DNA from: Lophium mytilinum
Taxonomy: Eukaryota; Ascomycota; Dothideomycetes; Mytilinidiales; Mytilinidiaceae
Assembly (NCBI GenBank): GCA_010093605.1
Contig: MU004195.1
Span: 622,708-686,707, forward strand
Direction: 5' to 3'
Length of the DNA: 64,000 nucleotides
The notes below the pieces were generated by a model, which was not told the origin of the DNA, did not search any database, and was given only the letters and a program-made list of their open reading frames with translations. Of this stretch, positions 9,810 to 21,407 are shown piece after piece. The position numbers and the translations under genes were made by a program. Numbering within the stretch: the first letter of the stretch is position 1; the number at the start of each line of letters is the position of its first letter.

Positions 9810-11426
9810 TTTGGTGGCTGTTAGGGGAGAGATGAGAGATTGTGTTGTGGTGGTTGCGGTAGTAGTGTTGCAAGTAAGGAAGTGGAGAATCAGCGTACTG
9901 AAGTCTTGAGGTTTTGGGTGGTATAAGTATGGGCAGTCGATATGTACTTGTGTCTCGCGCGGAGAATTGTGAATGAATGATGAATTTCTTTGGCGTAGTC
10001 TCATATCTACATCATATAAGATTCTATCCAGTATAATAATGCTGAAGCTAAAAAAATGTTAACCAATATATAACTCACTTGCGGATTGGACTTGCGGTAA
10101 GACTTAGGGCAAAGTCTTCATATAAGGCGCCGAATCAGGCGTTGATAATATGATACTTTTAAAGTGCTGAATCTGAATCTTGAGGTATTTACAATTTAGT
10201 TCAACATTGCATATGGACAGGAATTTGAGCTTTCAGAGGAATTGATTGATGTTCAAGGAGCACTTACCCTTGAGGGCAGTTGAAGCTTCGATAAAATAGC
10301 ATGCAGAGGGCACTCAAAGCTATGGAGTTCCTTCAATGCCATCATCTCCACTCTTCGCCGCTCTTCGCCGCCCGGAGACAACCTTCACGAATCTATTTCC
10401 ATGCACATAGAACCGATACCTTCCATCCTAGCTTCCGAATTCCGAAAGATGAAGCCGACACTCAGATCAAGCCGGTGTAGCGGAAACTTTGGCCCAGAGC
10501 ACTGCTCAATATATCGACCGAAGCGGCTCCGACTTCGCAGAAGCACTTAGAACCGAGCTTTTCGCGAGGAGATATCTCGCAGCATAAGACGGCACCGAGG
10601 AATGCACGAAAGAGTTCCAGAACTCCCCCGGACGGCGGGGCACAACTACCCCACCTCAACCCGTGTTTGTTTCCATTTTGGGTCGCTCAGCGTTCCTGGT
10701 GATGCCTGACGCCTTTGGACCGCGCTGGACCTCGTGATAGGCCGCTACTTTCACCTCAAGAAGGAAATAGTTTCCGCAGTATGGCTGTTGTTTCTCGAAG
10801 TCACTGTTTCTGCATCTAGCCATCGGGATGTTCTACGTCTTCGCATCTCGACTTCAACACTGAGTCCATGCTCAACACCCTGATGTCTCCCAAAAAGGAC
10901 TACTAAGCCCGCACTAGGTATTCCAATTGGCTGAAGCTTGGAGATTCCGATAGTCCGACGAATATCCCTGCATTGCGGTACGTACTCCCAGCGGGATCTG
11001 TGCTGAGATCCCACTACCTAAGCTAGTGAATTGTATGTACCTTCAGAGACCTCCCCCCGGGTTTCCTCCGCGTAGGGGTCAATTCAGACTACTGCAGCTG
11101 TATTGCTCAAAATCTGAGCGGTCCATCTACTACGGCAAAACATGCAGCTTGCGGGCCTAAACGGCAATTACTCTTGTGAAACGTGAGCTCAGACTCACGA
11201 CATTCGTAGAGACGGCCGTCTGCCATTCGCCGCAACCCCGCTGCCCCGCACTGTCAACGAGGGGCTTTTGGCAGATGCTCCACCAGTTGGTTCGCCGAAG
11301 GGGCTGCATCACGGAGTGGGGAAGCTAAACCCGGCGGCTTCTGGAGGCACAAATTCGGGAGTCGATGGACAACAATGTGCGCTCTTTGTCTGGGCCCTGA
11401 GGGGTAGTCATGGTGAGTAAAGGTGA

Positions 11427-11433
11427 TATAAAA
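11427..11433 (+). promoter_or_regulatory. TATA box candidate for FDH
   Basis: TATAAAA occurs about 235 bases before the FDH ATG and upstream of the predicted 5'UTR intron. This spacing is compatible with transcription starting near 11460. Confidence 0.45.
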
Positions 11434-11514
11434 GCAGGCATCGCGCAGCGCAATCAGACCACAATACTTCAAGCTTCTTTAGTCACGACGTCACCACTCT
11501 TCGTACCCATAGAA

Positions 11515-11582
11515 GTGAGTGAACGAGCGGTCATGCCGGCCCCCCTCCGCGGTAGCGTGTACTGACATCACCCCTTGCATAG
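11515..11582 (+). other. Probable 5'UTR intron of FDH
   Basis: A GTGAGT donor at 11515, a TACTGAC branch-like site and a GCATAG acceptor ending at 11582 outline a 68-base intron ahead of the ATG at 11663. The call is inferred from splice motifs only. Confidence 0.45.
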
Positions 11583-11662
11583 ATATAGCTACAGCTTCCC
11601 ACGCGTAGCCAACCACCACACCTTCTCTCTTCTGAGCTTCTCCAGCTTGTCCTTCTTCCACA

Positions 11663-13145
11663 ATGGTATTTGCCCGCTCATTTCAGCGCATTGCGCGCCC
11701 TGCCTCCTCCCTACTCTCCGCGAGATCTGCACCCCGCATTGGCGCTCCATTTCTCCGTCAACCACCAAGCGGAGCGCGAGGGCTAACAGCAACTTCACGC
11801 CAACAGGGCAAAGTTCTGCTTGTACTCTACGACGTAAGTCCCCCCCTCCAATTGATCGCTTTTGCAGCTCGAATTGGTGTTGACGACGGTTGCAGGGCGG
11901 CATCCACGCCGAGCAAGAACCCCAGCTTCTGGGCACCACCGAGAACGAGTTGGGCATCCGGAAATGGATTGAGGATCAAGGCCACACTCTCGTCACCACC
12001 TCGGACAAGGAGGGCGATGGCTCCAAGTTCGACCAGGAGCTGGTTGACGCTGAGGTGATCATCACCACGCCGTATGTGTACCCCGCTCACACCCTGGATG
12101 CACCTATTCAAGACCCACTCCTCCGCATAAGCTTCACGGCAGTTGCTGATACTATCCCAGGTTCCACCCCGGCTACCTCACCGCCGAGCGTCTCGCCAAA
12201 GCCAAGAATCTGAAGATTGCCATCACTGCTGGTATCGGCTCTGACCACGTCGACCTCAACGCCGCGAACAAGACCAATGGCGGTATTACCGTTATTGAGG
12301 TCACCGGCTCCAATGTCGTCTCCGTCGCTGAGCACGTCGTCATGACTATCCTTACCCTAGTCCGCAACTTCGTCCCTGCCCACGAGCAGATCCAAGCTGG
12401 CGAGTGGAACGTTGCCGCTGTTGCGAAGAACGAGTATGACTTGGAAAACAAGGTCGTCGGCACCGTGGCTGTTGGCCGCATCGGGGAGCGTGTCCTGAGA
12501 CGTCTCAAGCCCTTTGACTGCAAGGAGCTACTCTACTTCGACTACCAGCCGCTGGCTCCCGAGGTGGAGAAGGAAATTGGCTGCCGTCGTGTCGACGACT
12601 TGGAGGAGATGTTGGCACAATGCGACGTTGTCACCATCAACTGCCCGCTGCACGAGAAGACCCGAGGACTATTCAACAAGGATTTGATCTCCAAGATGAA
12701 GAAGGGTAAGAAAGCTTCGCTACGATGGCTGGGGCGTCGCTAACGGCATTCTAGGAGCATGGCTCGTGAACACTGCTCGTGGTGCCATTGTTGTGAAGGA
12801 GGACGTTGCTGAGGCTCTCGAATCTGGTCACCTCAGGGGATACGGAGGTGATGTGTGGTTCCCGCAGCCCGCCCCCAAGGACCACCCACTCCGAACCGCA
12901 AAGAACCCATGGGGAGGCGGAAACGCTATGGTGCCCCATATGTCCGGTACCTCGATTGATGCGCAAAAGGTATGCCTGACCCAGCGAAGACATCAGCTTA
13001 CCATGCTAACCAATCACAGCGATATGCTGCTGGCACCAAGCAAATTCTGGATGAATACTTCTCTGGCCGTGAAAACTACAGGCCTCAGGATCTGATCGTG
13101 CACAAGGGCGACTATGCCACCAAGGCATACGGTCAGCGAAAGTAG
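11663..13145 (+). CDS. FDH1: NAD-dependent formate dehydrogenase
   Basis: Five exons (11663-11833, 11896-12071, 12161-12705, 12755-12969, 13020-13145) encode 410 residues. The enzyme oxidises formate to CO2 with NAD+. The chain shows the 2-hydroxyacid dehydrogenase fold: a substrate-side N-terminal domain ([11 protein letters not shown]), a Rossmann segment [23 protein letters not shown], the NTARGA substrate-binding Arg region, and the catalytic His in VPHMSGTS. About 45 N-terminal residues are rich in Arg, Ser and Ala with few acids, suggesting a mitochondrial targeting peptide. The glycine motif reads AVGRIG instead of the GAGRIG of many FDHs; I recall the same variant in other filamentous fungi. 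A TATA-like box and a likely 5'UTR intron lie upstream. Confidence 0.95.
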
Positions 13146-13348
13146 ACGAGTTTCCTAGCGTTTAGTTTTGGGTTGTAACAATGAAAAGTGGTGTTCTTTG
13201 GGATGAGTAACGGGGTTCCGCAACATGGAGGGTCATAGATCTTGCAGATAGCTTGAATATGACACACATTCGATCCAAACGCTATGCTTGACATTCTTAT
13301 GTACCAAGAAGGGTATATGCGTCGCTCGCTACTTTTACGCCAACGTGA

Positions 13349-13907
13349 TCATCGCGAGTTTCTTGTTGCCGTCTCTCCCTCGTCGTCGCTGTCGTCCTTG
13401 AAGCCTTCTTCAAGATCTCGACTTAGCCGTCGGTCTTCCTCGCCAACACCGCTCCGCCGCCGCTCTAGCGCCTCCCGTCGTCTTTCATCAATGTCGAAGC
13501 CGACCATGCCTTCGCCCTCTTCGTCGTCAAACAGCTCGTCCTCATGGTCACCACTGGCGTAAGAACCGTCCACGACAGTGTGCCTCCGCCGCCAGCTCGA
13601 GGGAACAAAGAAGGTGTATAGGGCGTCCGAGGCACGCTGCCGAAGTGAAGACGTGCCGGAGGAGATCGAATCCAGCCCGTCTTGAACAGGAAGGTACTGG
13701 TTGTAGCGGTGCCTATGGCGGCGCACAAAGGGCAGGACGAGGTGTGTGAGGAGGAGGTAGACGATGAGCGAGACCAGGGCGGGCACGAGGATTGTCTGCG
13801 CAAGTAACTGTCAGCGTGATGCTTTTCTGTAGACTGCCCGCTGGCCTCGGGGTTGGCGCTGGCGCGAATAGCATAGGTACCTTTAGGAATCCCAAGAAGC
13901 CCGACAT
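13349..13907 (-). CDS. Small single-pass membrane protein of unknown function
   Basis: Two exons (13907-13881, only nine codons, and 13795-13349) give 157 residues. The short first exon MSGFLGFLK splices at GTACCT to TILVPALVSL, completing one hydrophobic segment (about residues 8-30, LVSLIVYLLLTHLVLPFV). After the membrane segment comes a basic stretch (RRHRHRY), then a soluble tail with SSWRRRHTVVDG, an acidic patch (DELFDDEEGEG) and alternating Arg/Glu. The pattern suggests an N-terminal anchor with a cytosolic or lumenal charged tail. I do not recognise a named family. It is convergent with FDH (203-base gap) and divergent from the formin gene. Confidence 0.75.
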
Positions 13908-14478
13908 GGCGATGCAGCAGCCTGAGCGGCGTAGTGATTTGGACGGCGGGTACCTGCAGGGGCGATCTGAGGCGTGGGCGAGCGATCTGTGGTCTTGGAG
14001 AGAGAGGGCTGGCTGAGTCGTGGTTTGCGGAGTGTTCGTTGGAGCTTGGCACCGATGTCTCAATCTCAGGGGTGGCGCATGGGGATCACGGCTCGACAAC
14101 CTCAAACCCCCCTTCCCAGCACGAACCCAGACCACGCCAAACTCTTTGACACGCCCCCCAAATGTGCTGATGCGCCCGCAAAGCCTAGATCCCGTCTGCG
14201 CTCACGGCGCGCGTTGACCCACCATCGTCACCGTTCACGGCCGGGGGACACCTTTGTCGAGTTCTCCGAGCCCGTGTTGTTGACGACTGCCGCCCACTAT
14301 ACCACCTGCACCCCTCAACGCATAAGGCTGTATCAGCCAAGTCGGAACCGTGGCTCACATATCCTAGAGGCCCTGTCTAGGGCATTGCAACGACACCGAT
14401 TCACGCCGCGTGAGATACGATTTGGACCGCCCGCCGCAGCTGCCACCGCCAATACCGATACACATCGCATCCTGCGCC
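13908..14478. other. Divergent promoter region of the small membrane protein and the formin
   Basis: This 571-base region separates two outward-facing starts. An in-frame ATG at 14410 could extend the formin by 23 residues, but that extension (Pro- and Ile-rich) does not resemble formin N termini. No clear TATA box was seen. Confidence 0.45.
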
Positions 14479-17400
14479 ATGCCTTCGAATGCGCAGCAGG
14501 ATGGCAAGTCGAGGCAATCATCGGGGGGAAAGGGCTTTTTTGGAAAGAGACTGCACAAGGAGAAGCAGCCCCCCGCCGTTGAAGGACATCTCTATCCCGG
14601 CACCCCAAGTCAGCCCCCCAGCCAACCCAGTTCGCAATCCTCGAGACATTCGCATAGAGCTTCAGTTGCATCAATAGAGCGGCCAGTATCCATGGGGTTG
14701 GATTCGGGGCTTTCTATGACCGCAGGCGTCATAACCTCGATTCCCTACGACAACATGCCCATGGACAGTCGTTCACCTGTCCCCGTGGAGTATCTACCCA
14801 ACGACGACCCGAGAGCCGCTCGACGAGCAGAGCCTCTGCCACACCATTTGAATAAAGGAGGAGGGGACTTCCACCAATATCCTGTATTTGATCCCTCTCG
14901 CCCACCTACCAATGGCTCATCCAGCTCCGGTCCACCTAGACCACCGCCGCATGGGTCCGGCACTACCATAACCACCAGTCAGCCTGGCGACCGAGGAGTG
15001 TCGGTACAACAATGGGGGGGTGGGGGCCGGAGTAGCAATGCCAACGGATCCAACAACCAGTATAGCCAGCAGTCGTACCAATCCTACGTAACCGACTCGT
15101 CGAACAACACGCGCACGTCCTCGGATCAGGCCAGCATTTACTCCACCGATTCTAAGCACCGCGACCATCGCCTCTCCAACATGTTTTCGTATTCAGATAA
15201 CCGCTCGCAGAGCACCTTCTCTTCTCTTGGTCTTGACAACCAAACCCTCCTCCCTACCGCCGGTGCTATGGGCATACACATGAGCGCGAGAGGATCCCAC
15301 CAGCATCTCCCGCCCAACCACCCATCCGCCTTCTCATCGACTGCATCGTTTGCGCCAGAGAGCTTCAACCTACAACGACCGCCAGACCATGTTATAGAAA
15401 AGGAGTTTATGAACTTGATGGTAAAACGCGGCTGGAAAAGCTTACCGGAGCAGGCCAGACGGCAGATGGAAGCATACAAGATTGACAAGAAGTGGACTCT
15501 GGTGTATCAAGATAAACTCGCCGAATACCAGCACGAGCAAAAGAAGAGGCAGACGCAACGTACGACCTACACTGGATCTGACGCGATGGGAGGCATACTC
15601 AGCCGCGCAGAAGAAGAGGGAAGCCCCGAGTGGTACGTGCGGAGAGTTATGGACAACTCCATATCAGCAAAGCAACTCCAGAGTCTATCTGTCAGTCTAA
15701 GAACACAGCCTATCGCATGGGTCAAGGCGTTTGTAGAGGCGCAAGGCCAAATCGCACTCACGAATGTACTCGGCAAGATAAACCGTAGGCAAGGCCAAGG
15801 CCCAGCGCCTCCGATGAGGGACCAATCATCACCGGACAAGGACTTGGATAGGGAATACGACATCGTCAAGTGTTTGAAAGCGCTCATGAACAACAAATAT
15901 GGCGCCGATAACGCCCTCTCGCACTCGCAAATCGTCATGGCTTTGGCTGGATCATTAATATCTCCGCGACTAAATACAAGGAGACTGGTTTCCGAAGTTC
16001 TCACCTTTTTATGTCACTGGGCAGATGGTCAGGGGCACATGAAGGTGCTCCAAGCGTTGGACCACCTAAAAACGCAGCAAAATGAGAACGGCCGATTCGA
16101 TGCATGGATGCGGATTGTCGAGGTCACCATCGATGGTCGTGGAAAGATGGGGTCCTTGGTCGGCGCTTCGGATGAGGTCCGCAGCGGTGGCATTGGAATG
16201 GAGAACCTTCTAATGGAATACGCTGTCGCTTCAATGTTCCTCATCAACATGATTGTTGACGCCCCTGAAAGGGAACTTCAATTAAGGATGCATATACGAT
16301 CACAATTCAGGACATGTGGCATCCAGCGTATTTTGACTAAGATGGAAGGATTTCAGTACGAGGTCATCGACAAGCAGATCGAGCGCTACAGGACCAACGA
16401 AGCTATCGACTATGAAGATTTTCTCGATACAGAGAAGAATTCGATGGTTGACAGCGTTGAGGGCGAGGTCAAAGATATGAACGACCCTTCGGCCATTATT
16501 GATGCTATCATGAGCAAGATTCAGGGCAGCAAGACCGAAGACTACTTTGTCTCCGCACTACAGCATCTTCTCCTAATACGGGATAATGAAGGGGAAGAGC
16601 GGTTACGCATGTTCCAGCTTGTCGAATCCATGTTGAGCTACGTGGCCATGGACCGCCGGCTACCAGATATGGACCTCAAACAGAGTCTTAATTTCTCCGT
16701 TCAAAGTCTGTTAGATAGGCTGTACACCGATGGCGAAGCCCGCCTAGTACGAGACGAGGCTCTCGAGGCTCGTCAAATCGCAGACTCGGCCATTGCAGAA
16801 CGCGATGAAATGAAAGCCCAGCTCGAGCTTGGCGCCGATGGAGTTGTGGCAAAACTACAACGACAGCTCGAAGAGCAGGCGTCCATTATCGAGTTACGAG
16901 GAAGGCAAGTTGAAGCCATGAAGGCTGAGCTTGCTGAAATCCAACGGATACGAGCGCAAGAGTTGCAGCGCAATGAGCTCGAGACTCGCGAGCTTTATCT
17001 TATGCTTCGCGATGCTCAAGATGTTGCTGCATCTGCGTCGAAGAAGGGCGGTAAAGAAGCTCTCGGTGCCACTGATCCAACTCAAATGCAAGGTATTCTA
17101 GATCGTGAGAAGCTGATGGGTAGACTCGAAATCCAGCTACAAAGGGCAAAGACACAGGCACAGCTAGAGGGCAAGAACATGAACCAAGTCACGCCGTCCG
17201 AGAAGCTTCGTGAACTCCGAGAACGGATGGAGGGCGAGAGCAGTGGACAAGCTCAGGATTACAGCCATTTCAGCAGCATGAATCTAGGTTCTGTCACGCG
17301 GCAGAAAAGTGCTATGCCAAGGAGGAAGCCAATCGGTGGAGACTCCACGATCGAGGAAGATGGCAGGATGCCTGAAGTCAACGAGGATGAGGAGGATGTG

Positions 17401-20041
17401 ATCATCGAAAAGCCGAGACTTGTGGAAATGAGAAGGCCGAAGATGAATGCACAACAAGCTACTGGTCTCCTCGGGGAGATCGCCAACAAGGTCAAGAGAT
17501 ACGATGAGAGCGACGATGAGGAAGGGGACGGTGTCACGACCGGTCCTTCGCATCCAAGTCTCGATTCCGACCCCCAAACGCCCGCAGATACCGAAAAGGC
17601 TGAAACCATCCCACCCAAGGCTGAAGCTTCGGCGATACCTCCACCTCCACCTCCTCCACCCCCTGGGATGCTTGGATTTCCAGCCGCTCCTCCCGGAATA
17701 CCTCCACCTCCGCCTATGCCCGGATCTAATAATAATGCTAATATTCCCCCTCCGCCACCTCCGCCCCCTGGAATGCTTGGCTTTCCTGGTGGTCCTCCCG
17801 GTATTCCACCTCCTCCACCAATGCCTGGAATGGGTATCCCGCCTCCTCCGCCAATGCCTGGTCAGATGGACGGCTCTATGCCTCCTCCTCCGCCACCTGG
17901 AGGGTTTATTCCTGGCGCACCGCCCATGCCAGGGGCAAGGCGTGGTGGATTCATGCCACACCAGAACCAGTTCAACGCCGCACCTTCCATTGGTCTTTCA
18001 GTTGCGCGCCCGAAGAAGAAGCTCAAGGCTCTCCATTGGGAGAAGGTCGATGCGCCACAGACCACCATTTGGGCCAACCACGCACCGACGCATGAAGAGA
18101 AGGAGGAGAAGTACCGCGAACTTAGCAACAAGGGTGTTCTCGACGAAGTTGAGAAGCTGTTCTTGGCAAAAGAGATCAAGGCCATTGGCAAGAAGACCTC
18201 CAAGAAGGACGAGAAGAAGCAAATCATCTCCCGCGATCTCATGCAGAACTTCCAGATCAGCATGTCTAAATTCAGCACCCTGTCCGTCGATGAGATCGTG
18301 CGCAGCATTATTCATTGCGACAAGGAACTGCTAGACAACACCGTGGTCATGGAATTCATGCAAAAGAATGATTTCTCTGACATCCCTGATAACACTGCTA
18401 AGCTCATGGCACCGTACTCCAAGGACTGGTCTGGTCCGAATGCCGTGGATAGCAAGCGAGAGCAGGACCCGAACGAGTTGACGCGCGAGGACCAGATCTA
18501 CCTCTACACTGCTTTCGAGTTGCATCACTATTGGAAGAGCAGGATGAGGGCGCTTACACTCACCCGGACTTTCGAAGCCGACTACGATGAGATTGCCGGA
18601 AAGTTGCAAGAAGTCGTCCGGGTCTCGGAATCTTTGCGTGACTCGACGTCTTTGATATCAGTTCTAGGACTTATCCTCGACATCGGTAACTTCATGAACG
18701 ATGCTAACAAGCAAGCCAACGGTTTCAAACTCTCTACTCTATCTAGGTTGGGTATGCTAAAGGACGACAAAAACGAAAGCACCTTCGCCGATGTGGTCGA
18801 GCGAGTTGTCAGGAACCAATATTCAGGCTGGGAAGGCTTTGCGGATGAGATTGGCGGCGTCATCACTGCCCAAAAACTCAACGTCGAACAGCTCCAGCTC
18901 GACGCGAAGAAGTACATTGACACCATCAAGAACGTGCAGATGTCGCTTGACTCTGGCAACTTGTCTGACCCAAGCAAGTTCCATCCTGAGGACAGGGTGA
19001 GCATCGTCGTGCAAAGGAGCATGAAGGACGCGAGGAGGAAAGCGGAGCAGATGCAGTTGTTCCTCGAAGAGATGACCAAGACCTATGATGATATCATGGC
19101 GTTCTACGGCGAGGATCCGACAGATGACAATGCGCGGAGAGACTTCTTTGCGAAGTTGGCGGCGTTCGTTCAAGAGTGGAAGGTTGGTGTCTCTTTCCTC
19201 TTCATCTTCTCATATTCTTACGCAATTTGGAGGAGGACAAGGGCAAAGACGAGCGTAAGGAGGAATTCACTTGTGTTCTTGAAGCTTACAACGTGCACAG
19301 AAATCCCGCGAAAAGAACATCGCTCTCGAAGACCAGCACCGCAGGAACGAAGCCTCCATGCGCCGCAAGCAGATCAACCCGGCCCTCGCCAACACAACCG
19401 CGGCCTCCTCCGCCGACGGCGCACCCCCCTCTCCAGCTTCTACCGGCGCCATGGACACGCTCCTCGAGAAGCTCCGCGCCGCCGCCCCGCAGGCCCGCGA
19501 TCAGCGCGACCGCCGCCGGCGCGCCCGCCTCAAGGACAGACACCAGGTACGGGTTGCGTCGGGCCAAAACATCCCAGAAGTCGGCCCCGGCTCCGACGAC
19601 GGCGGCGACGCCGAGCCGAGCAATGTTGGTCTACTAAGCCCCAAATCGGAGGGTGACTCGGACGGCCCTACCGTCGTCAGCCCAACAGATGCTGAGCAGG
19701 ACGTTGCGGACCGCGCGGCGAGTATGCTGCAGGGCCTCCGCGGCGACGGGGACGACGGTGTCGCGCGCGACGACAGTCTAAGAGTCCGAAGACGACGAGA
19801 AAGCGCGGATGATGAGCGGAACCGGAGGAGGAGGAGGCGGCAGGCGGCTGGGAGTAGTGATGATAGAGCTGGTGTGGCTAGCCCGCCGCCGATTGCAGAA
19901 GAAGGGGAGGATGGGGAGGGCGCGGGGAGTCGGGACCGTGATAGCGGTGGGAGTGGGGGAACTGCGCCGGTCACAATCGTGCATCCGCCTAGTCCGGAGC
20001 AGGAAGTGAGGCGGTTGCCGACGCCGCCTGGGGACTCGTGA
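14479..20041 (+). CDS. sepA: Formin (Bni1/SepA type), actin nucleator
   Basis: Two exons (14479-19182 and 19301-20041) encode about 1814 residues. The protein nucleates and elongates unbranched actin filaments at septa and hyphal tips. A Ser/Pro-rich N terminus (MPSNAQQDGKSRQSS) is followed by the Rho-binding GBD/FH3 region from about residue 303 (VIEKEFMNLMVKRGW) to about 790. A coiled coil (about 790-960) comes next. FH1 covers about 1050-1155 with repeated polyproline blocks, and FH2 about 1177-1560 (KLKALHWEKVD, ILDIGNFMND). The C-terminal exon adds the DAD autoinhibitory motif, MDTLLEKL at about 1619 followed by RDRRRRARLK. An intron of 118 bases separates the FH2 end from the DAD. All regulatory parts are present. 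The start at 14479 was chosen over the upstream 14410 ATG by similarity to fungal formin N termini. Confidence 0.95.
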
Positions 20042-20582
20042 GAGTCGGGTTTTGGAGAGAAGGGAAGGGGAGGAGATGTGAATATGCTTAGGGTAAGCGC
20101 GCGTACGCTTCGTTGTCGTTGCAACACCGGCATTCTTTTATCAAAGCGGTTGTGGAGGCGGTCGATGGGATGCTTGTGGATAAACTCACTGCCTGGCTAC
20201 ATGAAACGAAACTACTCATGTTGGGTGGAGTGGTTGGTATAGCCGTTGATGGATTCGCTGGATGAATGAGAGGGGGGTTATGAGCGATGGATGCAATGCG
20301 ACGAATTCGAGGAGAACCGGCTTGGGTTGTTATCTGTGCATATTTGCCAAGAGGAAGGATTGATTCTTCGACTTTAATATGGCTTGTTCCTTTCTTTGCT
20401 CTTCTTCATCTTCTCCTTCTTTCTTCATGAGAATTACTTGGGTGGAGATTGCCGCCTTCTCATGTCTTGGGGTTGTTTGCGGCCCTGGGATGAGCTTTTG
20501 CATAGCGCGCGATTCTTTGTGTGGATGTACTTTTATGTGCGCTGGGCTTGGGGCGTTGGGTGTTTGGGGTGCATGATTCATT

Positions 20583-20635
20583 GGGGTCGAGGGGGAGGGG
20601 AGGAGAGGGGGAAGGGAGCGTGGGCAAGGTTGGGG
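20583..20635 (+). repeat. G-rich purine tract
   Basis: Several runs of three to five G are separated by short A- or T-containing linkers on the plus strand. The tract could form a G-quadruplex in DNA. It may lie in the formin 3' flank. Confidence 0.4.
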
Positions 20636-21355
20636 AGAGATAGTATCATTTTAATATCTTTCTTCGAGATGTTTTGCGTGCTCTTTCGTCGTGTAAATTG
20701 GAGTAACCCGCCCGTTGAGTGAAACTTACGCTACGGAGCAAAGTCGGAGCAAAGTCGGTGAATACTTGTTATCTCTGGGCAGGATACAGGATACAGGCTG
20801 ATGTGTCCGTAACATTGAGCACATGATGTCGTTATAACGTCAATACCTTCGTTCGGCACCGTCAGGGATGAGGCGGTGAGGGAGGAGGTTGGTCGAGCCA
20901 CCTGAGACCGCGGCGAAGGCGTGTATCCAGACCAGACGAAGGGCAATTCACCCGAGATTTTTGACGATGTATAGGAATTATTAGGAGGTCCGTATAGATC
21001 TATAGCCCGGGATCAAACCCAGGATTTACGTTTACATACAGTAGATCATCACCGTTTCAAGTCCTTCAATACATTTCTGAGGATATGAGCATGAGTCAAA
21101 ACTATAGGGAGTCAGAACGGTGGTCGTCTTCTATGTCCTGAGAAGCATGTACTCGCTTTCAGGAACCTTCTAACTTCCAGGAGGGGCTGCATAGCACCTA
21201 TGTTTTGTACATCACCGTCGCTTGTAGATCGGTTATCAGCATCATCTACCATCTAGGAAATCACATTAGAAGCTGCAGCATGTTCATCTGTTCTATGATA
21301 CTCATAATGGCAGGATCGCAGTCACTTTCACCGCTATTGAAATACCGCTACCCTT

Positions 21356-21400
21356 GATAAAGTTGGCAGTCGCTTAGCAATAGCAACTGCCAGCTTTATC
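21356..21400 (-). terminator. Hairpin just after the kinase-HET stop codon
   Basis: The arms gataaagttggcagt (21356-21370) and actgccagctttatc (21386-21400) pair over 15 positions with one mismatch, which could be a wobble pair in RNA. The loop is 15 bases. It begins 7 bases past the stop codon of the kinase-HET gene and would be in its 3'UTR. A role in 3' end formation or mRNA stability is inference. Confidence 0.45.
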
Positions 21401-21407
21401 GTCAATT

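Larger units (their letters stand above)
9810..11662. other. Intergenic region upstream of the 2EXR gene and FDH
   Basis: This 1.85 kb region lies between divergent genes. It contains the FDH TATA-like box and a probable 5'UTR intron, listed separately. Short open frames at 10.46-11.01 kb on the minus strand have no recognisable motif and were left out. Confidence 0.5.
20042..21407. other. Convergent spacer between the formin and the kinase-HET gene
   Basis: No supportable gene is present. A G-rich purine tract (20583-20635) and a strong hairpin (21356-21400) are listed separately. The sequence near 21005-21030 has a B-box-like GGTTTGATCC on the minus strand but no tRNA fold. Confidence 0.5.

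Noticed and set aside
14410-14478. Upstream in-frame start for the formin
   Set aside because: The extra 23 residues do not look like a formin N terminus, while MPSNAQQDGKSRQSS does.
21000-21060. Possible tRNA gene on the minus strand (B-box-like GGTTTGATCC)
   Set aside because: The T-loop lacks the usual TTC, and no acceptor stem, D arm or anticodon arm of normal length can be drawn around it.
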